From Epiperipatus broadwayi (taxonomy: Eukaryota > Onychophora > Udeonychophora > Euonychophora > Peripatidae): 64,000 nucleotides of DNA. The stretch spans positions 32,950,885 to 33,014,884 of the forward strand of contig JAQFVV010012394.1 of assembly GCA_028023455.1 (NCBI GenBank), given 5' to 3'. Below the pieces are notes generated by a model. That model did not search any database, was not told where the DNA came from, and saw nothing but the letters and a program-made list of their open reading frames with translations. How positions within the stretch are numbered: position 1 is the first letter of the stretch; each line of letters starts with the position of its first letter. Of the stretch, positions 1-10,394 are shown piece by piece. The position numbers were made by a program, and so were the translations under genes.

Positions 1-410
1 TCAAAGCAAAGATTCTATAATTTAAATAAAATATAATAAAAAACCTTTTAATTTTGAAAATAACGAAGAGAGTTTTTAATCTTAAAAATAAAAATTACAA
101 ACAGATCCTTAGGGCAAAATGACCATTGAAAAGATGATTATGAAATAGATAAGAGTTCCCACCCAAAGATATAGACACAGACCTCAGTGGAAAACCCAAA
201 ATCTTACCTAGCCACAAACCCAAAATCTACTTGGACACAAATCCAATAAACCAATAAGACATGAAATATGTTTGATCGATCTGTGCATTCTAGAGATAAG
301 ATGCCTCAGGACAATAAAAGGAAAATCCAAAAGAAATAATTAATTAGAGAGAATCAGAAAATTAAAGTTTTGAATTCATTTGTATTTGCTGAAAGTAAAA
401 ATAAATATTT
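1..410. other. AT-rich stretch, no gene seen
   Basis: No convincing open frame, tRNA-like fold or repeat was recognised here. It leads into a small coding-like patch on the minus strand. Confidence 0.5.
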
Positions 411-412
411 TA

Positions 413-550
413 AAAGTTATCGCCATCACCAAAAATGTAATCAGCTTCATCGTGCTTCCTTCGGTGCAGCCGGCCAAAGGCAGCCTTCATCTCCATGGAT
501 TCCAGGATTGAACCATTGGAACCGTCTTCATAAAACATCTTCAGAAATCT
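413..550 (-). other. possible coding exon fragment, unknown product
   Basis: The minus strand holds a 46-codon stop-free frame in a patch clearly richer in G+C than its surroundings. The predicted peptide has a balanced, soluble-protein composition (for example FYEDGSNG, MKAAFGRLHRRKHDEADY) rather than the Lys/Asn/Ile-rich look of random AT-rich frames. Upstream on that strand there is a pyrimidine-rich run and an AG near 602-604 that could serve as a splice acceptor. A weak GT lies just inside the 3' end. I do not recognise the protein. It could be a real exon of a minus-strand gene, a processed gene scrap or chance. Confidence 0.22.
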
Positions 551-957
551 TCATAAAATCATCATCATCCCAAGAAATGGCCCTTGCGTAACTCAGATCT
601 TCGCAATGGAATGAGCATGGAGAAAGGAAAGTATAAATTATAAATATGAAATATAAACTCTTAAATTTAAAATCTTCGAACTTTATTTGTTTCTAAAAAT
701 GAACTATAAACTTTCTTTCCAAATCAAACCAGAACTTTTTTACTCTTTAAACAGGTTCTTTTCCCTTAAAAAGTTTTGTCTTGTGCTTTGAATTGAGATT
801 ATTTAATTTATTCAAGAATCCAGTGTTGGGATGTTAATCTGGTGTATTACATATAATATTAACCCTGAGAAAAGTTTATATCTATAAGTATAAACAATGC
901 ATCAGTCTGGCCAAAAATCCTATTGTTTATATACTGAAAAAATATTTTGTACTTGAT

Positions 958-1500
958 GTGTTCACACAAATTATAAAAAATTTATTGTGCATTAACCTTG
1001 GATGGAAGGATAGAGCCTGGGTTCAAACCACAACTCTCAATTCCCCAGGAATTGCCTTTAAGTGTGTTATATTTCATAGCATATATAAACTCACTGCTCA
1101 TGGAAATAGAAGGAAATCTCCAGGGATCTTTATACCCATAATAAATAAGGAAATTAATCACATATTATACATGAACAATATAGTGGTATTCCTACCATCA
1201 AAGAAGTACATAACAAAACTGAAAAAAGTACTTTCTAAATTTACAGTGAACCTGCAGAAGTTCCTAGGATATACGACCACAAAATCTCCATCAGTGATGA
1301 GAAAAGATATTCAAGACTCTATACTAGCTGCCACCCAAAAGATAACTAACACTCTCTCTAAAGTATATCTGTCAATCCATGGGAAAATATTTCTGTTAAA
1401 TATGTTAGTATTTCTCAGGATAAACTATTACCCACCTGGGATTAGCCTTACCAGAGGATTTGAGTCCTTTGCTCAAAGCTACTATGGGGGAGTGGAGTAA
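958..1500 (+). pseudogene. LINE-B reverse transcriptase remnant
   Basis: A 180-codon frame corresponding to the palm and thumb part of a non-LTR reverse transcriptase. The catalytic YADD box is degraded: HILYMNNIVVFLPS stands where HILYADDIVVF is expected. Downstream, a thumb-like stretch (LSIHGKIFLLNMLVF) matches the one in the minus-strand copy at 17936-18325. The upstream fingers and the endonuclease are missing. The ATG is incidental because the fragment is truncated. With both catalytic Asp residues lost it cannot act as a polymerase. Confidence 0.65.
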
Positions 1501-1897
1501 TAGCTATCAGTATAAGGAAGATTCAGAAGCTAAGAAACCTAAACAGAATGTCCTTACACTCAATTTCAACATACTATTTTCAAAAACCATTGAACTCAAT
1601 ACATAAATTCAACCAAAAGTATCATAATGAGGAGTACATAACTCCAATCATCTCCACTGATCACCCCCACCAAACAAGGGAACATGGTTAACTACAGTGC
1701 AGGAGCACATAGGAAAATATACACAGATCTCAACTCTAACATTTGCTAACTAGATCTAATATTGAGAGGCACATGACTTGACCAATGGGGGAATAGGGCT
1801 CACTCCCGGTACACTGGAGGTAACTAATAAAGGGATAATATCAATGTTTAGGTATTGGAATATAGAAGCTAAATACTTGGACTTCATATAGTCAAAA

Positions 1898-2239
1898 ATG
1901 AACATAGAGGTGCTCCCTACAAATGCTTTTCTGATATATAACAAAGTATTCATTAAGGTTGACCCCATATGCCAAATTTTCAAAAGGGAAGAAGAGACTA
2001 CAAGGCACATACTTAACATATGTCAAGGACTGAGTATCCATAGAAATGTAATAAATGCCTACATGAAAACAAATAAACACATCATTTCAATCTCCAAGGA
2101 CTGCATTAAAAAGGGAATATATCCACTTATAAGAATCTCAACATTTCTGGCCTTCTCCATTTGGGAAATTAGATGTAAACTAATTCTTGGACAATCACAA
2201 AATAACACTAAACAGCTACTAATAAATTTTATTAAATAA
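1898..2239 (+). pseudogene. LINE-B C-terminal Cys/His domain, copy 1
   Basis: A 113-codon frame with a zinc-knuckle-like pattern, ICQIFKREEETTRHILNIC, followed by a SIWEIRCKLI helix. These match LINE-B copies at 31.7 kb (ETEMQHHILHTC) and 30.2 kb (LWLVRCQLAIE). This is the tail of the LINE polyprotein, so the frame is an element remnant rather than a host gene. The upstream link to the reverse transcriptase is broken by stops. Confidence 0.6.
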
Positions 2240-2577
2240 ATCAAAAAGAGGGAATATTTTCAAAAACCATTGAACCCAATACATAAATTCAACCAAAAGT
2301 ATCATAATGAGGAGTACATAACTCCAATCATCTCCACTGATCACCCCCACCAAACAAGGGAACATGGTTAACTACAGTGCAGGAGCACATAGGAAAATAT
2401 ACACAGATCTCAACTCTAACATTTGCTAACTAGATCTAATATTGAGAGGCACATGACTTGACCAATGGGGGAATAGGGCTCACTCCCGGTACACTGGAGA
2501 TAACTAATAAAGGGATAATATCAATGTTTAGGTATTGGAATATAGAAGCTAAATACTTGGACTTCATATAGTCAAAA

Positions 2578-2919
2578 ATGAACATAGAGGTGCTCCCTAC
2601 AAATGCTTTTCTGATATATAACAAAGTATTCATTAAGGTTGACCCCATATGCCAAATTTTCAAAAGGGAAGAAGAGACTACAAGGCACATACTTAACATA
2701 TGTCAAGGACTGAGTATCCATAGAAATGTAATAAATGCCTACATGAAAACAAATAAACACATCATTTCAATCTCCAAGGACTGCATTAAAAAGGGAATAT
2801 ATCCACTTATAAGAATCTCAACATTTCTGGCCTTCTCCATTTGGGAAATTAGATGTAAACTAATTCTTGGACAATCACAAAATAACACTAAACAGCTACT
2901 AATAAATTTTATTAAATAA
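2578..2919 (+). pseudogene. LINE-B C-terminal Cys/His domain, copy 2
   Basis: Identical in translation to the copy at 1898-2239, created by the 680-bp tandem duplication. After its stop the sequence runs on into a decayed KIKKRE...KLFDIPD tail, which matches the KIKKRD...KLFEIPI tail of the minus-strand copy near 30.1 kb. The true LINE 3' end therefore follows this copy. Confidence 0.6.
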
Positions 2920-3159
2920 ATCAAAAAGAGGGAAAAATCAATAGAACCAACAGAAATATTTAAGGCCACATGAAAATTATTTGATATACCAGATGCCAGT
3001 TAACCTGTTTTGGAATCTCCTCTCAGATTGGCTAAAGATATAGATATAAGAACATATAAATAGCAGATCTTACATTGTAAACATTTGTAACCACTGAGTA
3101 AAATGTAAAACCTTAGAATAATAAAAGTAATGTTTTAATAAAAAAAAAAACAATGCATA

Positions 3160-3674
3160 ATACTAACTAAAATTTATATAAAATATTTGAAACACCTCAC
3201 AGCTATATTATTTCAGCCACACTCTGCTCAAATTCAGGTTATTCATTATTTAAAAGTGGACTTTGTGCTGGAAATAATATAGCTATGAGGTATTTCACAT
3301 ATATATATATATGTGTGTGTGTGTGTATGTTTGTGTGTGCAAAGAAATCAAGTGACATATCACATAATCTAATTTAACAAACTGGTATTGCAACTGTTAT
3401 CTAATAGCCAAATGACTATTTAAGTTAGATAGCTGGATTTGAAGACATATGAATATCTGAAAATTTCAGATTTTCTACTTAATAGTTAATCATTAGATAA
3501 AGTTCTGAGCTTGACCTGGTATTTTAAATCTTATACTTGAATATCCTAGCACCTCACTGAGGAAGCCAGAAGCAGAAACTGATTTAGGGTTAGGGATATT
3601 CTGAAAAGCTTGTTTGAGGGCTATTGGCAAGCTCATTAGATAATTAAAATATATAAGCAATAATATATATTCAT
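3160..3674. other. intergenic, with a small hairpin element and AT/GT microsatellite
   Basis: No gene. A 31-bp imperfect inverted repeat (3188-3218 with 3268-3298) forms a 111-bp hairpin resembling a short MITE. It is followed by an (AT)n(GT)n run at about 3298-3340. Confidence 0.6.
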
Positions 3675-3685
3675 ACATATAATAG

Positions 3686-6600
3686 GGCTGCAGAAAGGAG
3701 TTTGCTATTAACTGAAAGGAGACCCTTTGATTCCTCTTGGAGGCCTTAAAGGAACTGAGCAGGGCAAATTCCTAATGTCAACTCCATATGTTCTTGTCAT
3801 TGCAGCTGTTATTACTATGTGATTATTCATATAGTATACGAACATGGATGGGCTGCTCACCAACACGCATTAGCCAGCGTGGAGTTTATTGGCTTTTACC
3901 TCTGAGTTTAAGATCAAGAAACACCATGGTCTTTCTTCTCAGTGCCTGATAAGGCAGAATGAATTTTTGTGTAAATGATAAATATTTTTTCAATACATAT
4001 ATACAATTATGACAGACAAAAATAAAGCATGGCTCTTATTCCAAGGAGGCTGTAAAGTCACCAACCAAGGCAGCGGTTGGTGGCCGAAGACAGAGGGTGC
4101 TAATAATCCGCTGATTGCAGACCCAGGCTGCCATTTGATGACAACTTTTTATTTAGGTACTTACAACTGCAGATCACTTTCAAGTGAAGGAAGATTGCAA
4201 GAATTAGAAGAAGAACTGTCTTATATTAAATGGGACATTATTGGACTTTGTAAAGTTAGAAGAAAAGGAGAAGAAACAATTGATTTAAAAAGTGGACATA
4301 TACTCTATTATAAAGACACACATATTGGAAATACAAGTGGAGTAGGATTCATTATAAATAAAAAGTGGAAGAACAATATTGTGGAGATTGATGGTGTATC
4401 AGACAGAGTGGCAAGATTAGTTATACAACTTAATAGCAGATACCAAATGCAGATAATTCAGGTTTATGCCCCAACAAGTTCTCATAGTGATGAAGTAGTA
4501 GAAGATTTTTATATGGATGTACAAAAGGCTTTTGATCAGAGTAAACAACATTTTAAAATTGTTATGGGAGACTTTAATGCTAGAATTGGTAGACAAATGA
4601 AAGATGAAATTGCTGTAGGTAATTTTGGTTATGGTAATAGAAATGAGAGAGGACATAGACTTGTGGAGTTTGCAGAAAAAGAAAAACTTTATATTATGAA
4701 TTCATTTTTTGAAAAAAATGTTAAAAGGAAATGGACATGGAAGCATCCAAATGAAGGTACAGCAGAATTGGATTATATTTTGACTAACAGAAAATACATA
4801 TTTCAAGATTGTAATGTTCTTAATAAATTTAACACAGGAAGTGATCATCGATTAGTAAGGTGTAAGTTACGTGTTAATGTAAAACTAGAAAGACAAAAAT
4901 TATTAAGAAAAACAATATTTACAGTTGATATTCCTAATCTTCAGAAACATTCTAATGAATTTAAATTAGAACTTATAAATAGGTTTCAAGTGTTAGGAGA
5001 TTTTGAACATGATTCAGATTTGAATGAAATTAATATGAAAATAACTGATACACTTTTAAAAACTGCAACAAACATAGCTGGTAGAAAAAAGCAGCAATTG
5101 ACTAATAAAATTTCTACTGAGACTAGAGAATTTATGAAGAAAAGAAGGAATATGAAGATATACAAAAATGATGTATTAAAAAGAACTGAATATCTCGAAT
5201 TTTGTAAAATGGTACGGAAAAGAGTTGAAAATGATATAAGAAAGTATAACTGTGAAATAGCAAGGAAAGCTATAGAAGAAAATAAAAGTCTCAAAAATGT
5301 TAAACAACATTTTGGTATTGGTAGGAAATTTATATCTGCAATAAGAAAAAAAGATGGAATTATTACTAAAAAGAGAGATGACATCATGAAATTGGTAGAA
5401 GATTTTTATCAAGAATTATATAGTAATAAAGAACAAGTACCTCCTATATCTATTACATCTTCCGAATTGCCCAGAATTTTAAATGAAGAAGTGAGACATG
5501 CAATTAAGTGTATGAAGAAAGGAAAGGCTCCAGGAAATGATGGAATTATAATTGATATATTAAAAGAAGCAGGTGAAGAAATAGAAACAATTTTAGCAAA
5601 GTTATATACCAAATGTCTAAATGATAAAGATGTACCGGAAGATTGGAAGAATGCAGTAATAATATTAATATTTAAAAAAGGTGATAAAGAAGATATTAGA
5701 AATTACAGACCTATCAGCCTTTTATCAGTTTTATATAAAATTTTTACCAAGATAATTACAACTCATCTACAGAGAACTTTGGATTTCCACCAACCAAGAG
5801 AACAAGCTGGATTTAAAAGTGGTTTTAGTACAATAGATCATATCCAGGTATTGAGAGAAGTCATAGAAAGGACAAATGAATATGAGTTGTCATTATGTTT
5901 TGGATTTGTAGATTATGAAAAGGCATTCGATTCTATACGCATTTCTTCAGTGATTAAAGCATTGGATCATCAAGGTATAGATCCAGGATATTGTCATATT
6001 TTAAAGAATATTTATAAAAATGCAACAGCAACAATTACATTACATAATGATACTGGAAAAATCAACATTGAGAAAGGTGTAAGACAAGGTGACTCCATAT
6101 CTCCAAAACTCTTTACAGCAGTGCTGCAAGAAGTATTTTGTGGATTAAAATGGGAAACTAAAGGAGTGAAAGTAAATGGAGAGTATTTAAGTCATTTAGA
6201 TTTCGCAGATGATGTAGTTGTTTTTGCAAATAATGCTTCAGAGCTGCAGGAAATGTTGCAGGAGTTAGCAGATGAAAGTAGAAAAGTAGGACTAAAGATA
6301 AATGTTAAAAAGACTAAAGTAATGTTTAATCGATTTGCTCAAAATATGAAAATAAAGATTGATTATGAAGAATTAGAAGAAGTTAACAGTTACAAATACC
6401 TTGGTCAGATTATTAATACAGATGGAAACATAATGGAGGAAATTAATCATAGAATTAAACTTGGTTGGAGTGCTTTTGGTAGAAATAACTTGATACTAAA
6501 AGGAAATATGCCTATGTGTTTGAAAAGGATGGTTTTTAACAAATGTGTTTTACCAGTTCTTACTTATGGATCTGAGACTTGGACACTTAATAGAAGAGCA

Positions 6601-6980
6601 ATACAGAGACTTCAGACCACTCAAAGGAGTATGGAGAGATGTATGTTGGGAGTAACAAGAAGAGATCAAAAACGCAATGTATGGGTAAGACAACAAACAG
6701 GTGTTACTGACCTTATTGAAAAAATTAAAAGATTGAAATGGAGTTGGGCTGGACATATTGCTAGAAGAGATGATAATAGATGGACAATTGAAATTTTAAA
6801 CTGGATTCCAAGAGATTGTAAAAGACCCAGAAAGAGACCACATGTGAGATGGATGGATGAAATAAGAAAATGTGCAGGGGTGTTGTGGAGAAGAGAAGCT
6901 AAAGATCAGAGAAGATGGATTAAACTTGGAGAGACCTTCATCCTGCAGTGGATTGATAATGGTTGATGATGATGATGATG
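3686..6980 (+). mobile_element. full-length RTE-clade LINE with perfect 11-bp TSD
   Basis: A 3,295-bp non-LTR retrotransposon with a 5' UTR of about 320 bp, one long frame (4009-6966) and a 3' end made of GAT repeats, the type of tail typical of the RTE clade. The 11-mer acatataatag lies immediately before the element (3675-3685) and immediately after the GAT run (6981-6991), which I read as an intact TSD. The decayed copy at 14953 starts with the same 5' terminal bases (ggct), supporting this as the true 5' end. At least eight other fragments of the family lie in the window, on both strands. The element looks young and structurally complete, but see the endonuclease change in the ORF entry. 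Confidence 0.92.
4009..6966 (+). CDS. RTE LINE polyprotein: APE endonuclease plus reverse transcriptase
   Basis: A 985-codon uninterrupted frame, about the usual RTE length. Residues about 48-290 are an APE-type endonuclease, with MGDFNAR (D188), ELDYIL and GSDHR (D279, H280). Residues about 470-800 are the reverse transcriptase, with APGNDGI (507-513), NYRPISLLSVLYKIF, QAGFKSGFST, FVDYEKAFDS, GVRQGDSISP and the catalytic FADD box (732-735). A basic C-terminal region (WAGHIARR) follows. The protein would nick target DNA and prime reverse transcription there. One oddity is residue 82: Lys (AAA) stands in the GLCEVRR position, where the decayed copy at 15.5 kb has GAA (Glu), the metal-binding residue of APE nucleases. 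The first ATG gives about 43 residues before the conserved domain, so a start at Met44 is also possible. Confidence 0.95.
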   Translation: MTDKNKAWLLFQGGCKVTNQGSGWWPKTEGANNPLIADPGCHLMTTFYLGTYNCRSLSSEGRLQELEEELSYIKWDIIGLCKVRRKGEETIDLKSGHILYYKDTHIGNTSGVGFIINKKWKNNIVEIDGVSDRVARLVIQLNSRYQMQIIQVYAPTSSHSDEVVEDFYMDVQKAFDQSKQHFKIVMGDFNARIGRQMKDEIAVGNFGYGNRNERGHRLVEFAEKEKLYIMNSFFEKNVKRKWTWKHPNEGTAELDYILTNRKYIFQDCNVLNKFNTGSDHRLVRCKLRVNVKLERQKLLRKTIFTVDIPNLQKHSNEFKLELINRFQVLGDFEHDSDLNEINMKITDTLLKTATNIAGRKKQQLTNKISTETREFMKKRRNMKIYKNDVLKRTEYLEFCKMVRKRVENDIRKYNCEIARKAIEENKSLKNVKQHFGIGRKFISAIRKKDGIITKKRDDIMKLVEDFYQELYSNKEQVPPISITSSELPRILNEEVRHAIKCMKKGKAPGNDGIIIDILKEAGEEIETILAKLYTKCLNDKDVPEDWKNAVIILIFKKGDKEDIRNYRPISLLSVLYKIFTKIITTHLQRTLDFHQPREQAGFKSGFSTIDHIQVLREVIERTNEYELSLCFGFVDYEKAFDSIRISSVIKALDHQGIDPGYCHILKNIYKNATATITLHNDTGKINIEKGVRQGDSISPKLFTAVLQEVFCGLKWETKGVKVNGEYLSHLDFADDVVVFANNASELQEMLQELADESRKVGLKINVKKTKVMFNRFAQNMKIKIDYEELEEVNSYKYLGQIINTDGNIMEEINHRIKLGWSAFGRNNLILKGNMPMCLKRMVFNKCVLPVLTYGSETWTLNRRAIQRLQTTQRSMERCMLGVTRRDQKRNVWVRQQTGVTDLIEKIKRLKWSWAGHIARRDDNRWTIEILNWIPRDCKRPRKRPHVRWMDEIRKCAGVLWRREAKDQRRWIKLGETFILQWIDNG

Positions 6981-7399
6981 ACATATAATAGTTACTGGTA
7001 TTTGTATAATATATGCTAAACCAATTTATATGCTATTCCATTTGTGTGAATGTTTACCTTTTACTAAAAGATCTTCAGTTACTTTGATAATAAGTCTTCC
7101 ACCAATCATTTGTCCAGCTATGTATTCTTCATCATAGTAGCTTTCAAGCACTATTTTAGCTAGCAAATTTTGAGCCATTAAAACTACAGAAAAAAACATA
7201 AACAATTAACCAAGTAATTTAATTAAAGTTACATAAAGACAGTATAATTTTATCTATATGCATTACATTGATTTATCATTATTGTAAGCATCTTATGTAA
7301 TCCCTGAGATAATAAGATGATGTGTTAATGCAACCACATTTTCATTTTCTAATTATATTCCCCAAGATTTAGGCATCCCCCTTTTTGCAAAAACACTTT

Positions 7400-8060
7400 T
7401 AACTGAGAATTATAAAAAAATTTGATTGTCCCTTATTGTGATCTCATGAGGTGTATCAAATTTGAATTTGGGACAGATTTTTTATTCATTCAAAGATTTT
7501 ATGTTTGGGTTATTGACATAACTACAGGATCTAAATTAATTGTATATCAAGCTATTATTTTACTTAATTTACTGTATGGATGTAGTACTCAAACTCTCTA
7601 CTATAGTATAAAAGCATTAGAAATATTTCATTTATGGATGCATTAATTTCTTTAAAATAAAAGGCATGATCATATGACCAATAAATATGTTCTTCAATTT
7701 GCAAGATGAATATTATAATGTCTGTTATTGGAAAATGGCATTTTTATTGAACTGAGCACCTTAAGTGAATGGCTAATATGTGACTTTATAAAGAAGTATT
7801 TTATGATAAATTTAAACATGGATTTCATGCGAGATGCAGATTCTGTTTATACTATAAAGATTATCTCAAGGATATTTAAAATGTATTAGTAATGAGTTTC
7901 ATTGGGTAGATATAACTGAGTCTAAAATGTAATAGCCTTACAATTAGACATGGAGTTGAAGTCTTATGGAAAGCAAAATTTCCTGCAAAAATTAAGACAA
8001 CATTGCCAAATAATGGATCAGCATGTTTTGTATATAAATGTATTTATGGTTTAATGATTT
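7400..8060 (+). mobile_element. decayed LINE-C 3' coding fragment
   Basis: A short frame (7422-7646) carries VYQAIILLNLLYGCSTQTL and HIKALE-like residues, which match the post-RT region of a large LINE group whose usual form is VYxAVVLxxLLYGCETWTL. Further on, in shifting frames, come NKYVLQFA, IGKWHF and GFHARCRF-like pieces that fit its C-terminal tail. Many frameshifts and stops show that it is dead. The same tail type appears on the minus strand at 32640-32870. Confidence 0.55.
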
Positions 8061-8099
8061 ATTTGTACTGTCATTAAAAAGCACCTTCACCATACTTGC

Positions 8100-8530
8100 C
8101 AACAATTATCAATGCATTACAGGATGAAAGTTTCTCCACTTTAATTAACTTTCTTTGATTTACATCCTCTTCTCCAGATCACTCATTTCACATATGGTCT
8201 ATTTCTGGGTCTTTTACAATCAATTATCAGTCCATTTAAGACTTTTACTATTTATATATTATCATCTTTTCTAACAATGTATTCAAATCAGCTCCATTTC
8301 AGTCCCTTAATTCTTTCAATAATGTCATTCACACCTGCTTTTCTCTCAGTTAAGTATTTTGGTTCTAATAGCTACTTGTTATTCCTAGAAAGTATCGATC
8401 ATTACTTGCTTGAGTAATTTGAAACCTCTAAATTGCTATTTTTTAAAAGAGTTCTTTTAAGTGTTTAAGTCTCATATCCATAAGCAGTAAGAGATAAAAC
8501 ACATCTTTTAATAACCTTTCTGTTCAAGTA
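8100..8530 (-). mobile_element. RTE LINE 3' fragment
   Basis: Read on the minus strand, this aligns by eye to about the last 420 bp of the intact RTE frame (SETWTL through the HLQWIDNG region). It has many substitutions and indels. It is an old 5'-truncated insertion. Confidence 0.7.
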
Positions 8531-9044
8531 TACACTGCATTATTATATTTTGGTTTTTATTTATTTATTTGGAACTGCAGTAGCCACAATTGTTCATTAA
8601 TGACTGCTTCTAATGATTTAACTGTTACCGTGACTACTTCAAGTAAGGAAATATGATAACCTAAAAATGGCCAGATTCACAGAATCTGGCTATCTAACCA
8701 TGCCTGATAAATTATTCCTTTTACTGGTAGAAATCATTCTAACATTATGAATGTTAGTAATAGCAAACCAGTAGAATAATAGTAGTTATAAGAATATGTA
8801 TATGGAATTGAAAATATTGATTGATGTGAAGTTTTCAGGATCTCAACATAAGATATTGTTTATAGCCAAGAAGTGTGACATTGGATTGATGATCACCAAA
8901 ACTTTATTAAAGCAGCAGAATCTTTTAAATGGAATGATTGTGTGTGCATCAGATAATTAGTAATTATTCACATTTACACCAGATGGCATTAACATGGAAA
9001 CTATTTTTATATTTAATCAAGAAGATTCTGATGACAAATTTTCA
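8531..9044. other. no gene recognised
   Basis: AT-rich, frame-poor sequence between two RTE fragments. It may be unrecognisable older element sequence. Confidence 0.45.
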
Positions 9045-9545
9045 GAGAACCTTAAAATATGCAGATGATGTTTCATCATAGAATTAAATTTGGATGGAGT
9101 GTTTTTCATAGAATGTAATATTAAAAGGAAATATTTCTACATATTTAAGAAAAAGGTGTTAATGCATATGTTTTATCATTTCAGATTACTTTGTCAATTA
9201 AGGAGAGATGTATGTTAGGAAGTAATGAGAAGGGATCAAGAATGGCATACATGGATAAAAACAAACAGGTAATATTGACATAATTAAAAGAATTAAGAAC
9301 GTGAAATAGAGCTAGGCTGAACATATTTCTAGTAGAGATGATAACATATAAATAGTCCAAATCTTAAATTGGATTCCAAGAGATTGTAAAAGATCTAGAA
9401 AGTGACCATATATTAGATAGATGGTTGAATTAAAAAAGTGTTCTGGTATGATGTGAAGAAAACAACCGAGAGATTAGAGAAAGTGGATCAACCTTGGAGA
9501 TCTTCATTCTGTAGAGGATTGGTAATGGTTGAAAATGATGACTAT
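9045..9545 (+). mobile_element. RTE LINE 3' fragment with internal deletion
   Basis: A FADD-region scrap (aaatatgcagatgatg) is joined directly to the FHHRIKFGWS region, skipping about 230 bp of the intact element. It then continues to the family end (ggtaatggttga). The gap implies an internal deletion before or after insertion. Confidence 0.7.
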
Positions 9546-9764
9546 GATATTAGCTTTAAAATATGTGGGCACATGCATGCTGCCTGACCTTAAAGATGCT
9601 TCTAATGGTTTAATTTAATTTAAAAAACCACAGGGCTAAAAAACAAGTAATCATAACATACCATTGGTATCATGGTGTTTTAGATGTTATTATGTGTTGG
9701 ACTATTTCCCATCATTTATCATTAAATATTTAATATCTAGAAAATTACAAACTTTATTAACCAT
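9546..9764. other. short unassigned spacer
   Basis: Nothing supportable was seen in this interval. Confidence 0.4.
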
Positions 9765-10140
9765 TTCAAATACAAACAACTGTTAGTAACAACACACAAA
9801 CAGACAACACAGGTTAGTAGACTACAGAATGCTTTGAGTGTTATTATTCTCCATTTTTCTTCAGAGGTAGCAGGCCTGTCCAGTTATAATATTAGCATAG
9901 GAATTGAATTCACATCTTAAGTCAATCCTCTAACTAACCACAGTTCAGATGGTTAGAGCATTGCTTATAATTCAATATTAAAGAATCTAAAGGCATGAGT
10001 TCACCTCCTGTGCTAATATTGTCACTCGTCAGCCCAGCAACATCTGAACAGTGGAAATAATAACAACTCAAAATATTATGTAATCTACTCACTTGTGTGG
10101 TCTTTGAGTGTTATTACTAACACTTGTTTGTATTTGAAAA
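9765..10140. repeat. two tRNA-like SINE copies head-to-head (palindrome)
   Basis: A tRNA-like module with a box A-like TGGTTAGAGCA and a box B-like GAGTTCACCTCC lies on the plus strand at about 9948-10025. A related module lies on the minus strand at about 9870-9950. Outer arms also match in inverted form (aatacaaacaactgttagt against the sequence ending near 10138). The whole forms an imperfect palindrome of about 375 bp. The family name is unknown. Confidence 0.5.
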
Positions 10141-10394
10141 GTTTAAATAATATTTAAACAATTTTAAATATTCAACATTAAATGGTAAATCGTGGGAATA
10201 ATCCAACATAGTATAACGTAGTTGGTATCACTTTCAGCAAACATTTTTTTTTTAAATTTTATTGAGTAGATTACTAGTTGTCATATGTGAATGATTTATC
10301 TCTGATCCAGTGAAGTATTTTATTAGGCAAATTTTAAAAATATGTCAACATAACTTATTTATATGTTATTTTCATCCATTTATTCAGATTTATT

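Larger units (their letters stand above)
1575..2934 (+). repeat. near-perfect 680-bp tandem duplication inside LINE-B
   Basis: Positions 1575-2254 and 2255-2934 repeat with an exact 680-bp offset. By eye I find only two substitutions (1596/2276 t to c and 1820/2500 g to a). The duplication is therefore far younger than the decayed element around it. It covers the zinc-binding C-terminal region and ends at the shared aaaaagaggga boundary. Confidence 0.92.
892..3158 (+). mobile_element. 5'-truncated LINE (LINE-B) with poly(A) tail and candidate TSD
   Basis: A decayed non-LTR retrotransposon. A reverse transcriptase remnant (958-1500) is followed by a C-terminal Cys/His domain, present twice because of a 680-bp tandem duplication. 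Then comes a 3' UTR with AATAAA-like signals and a run of A's at about 3139-3150. The 11-mer aaacaatgcat occurs at 892-902 and directly after the A-run at 3148-3158, as expected for a TSD, although its leading A's could belong to the tail. The same family recurs at 17640-18340 (minus), 29870-30290 (minus) and 31560-32060 (plus). The clade is unresolved; a C-terminal Cys/His region is found in L1/Tx1-like and other LINEs. Confidence 0.7.

Noticed and set aside
1756-2019. Minus-strand frames over the LINE-B duplication (also 2436-2699)
   Set aside because: Shadows of the plus-strand LINE tail, duplicated with it; no motif of their own.
3583-3594. Telomere-like ttagggttaggg, and ctaaccctaaccct near 30843
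   Set aside because: Only two units each; expected occasionally by chance and not an interstitial telomere array.
4417-5612. Several minus-strand frames within the RTE ORF
   Set aside because: Antisense shadows of an AT-rich coding sequence; Phe/Ser/Ile-rich with no domain.
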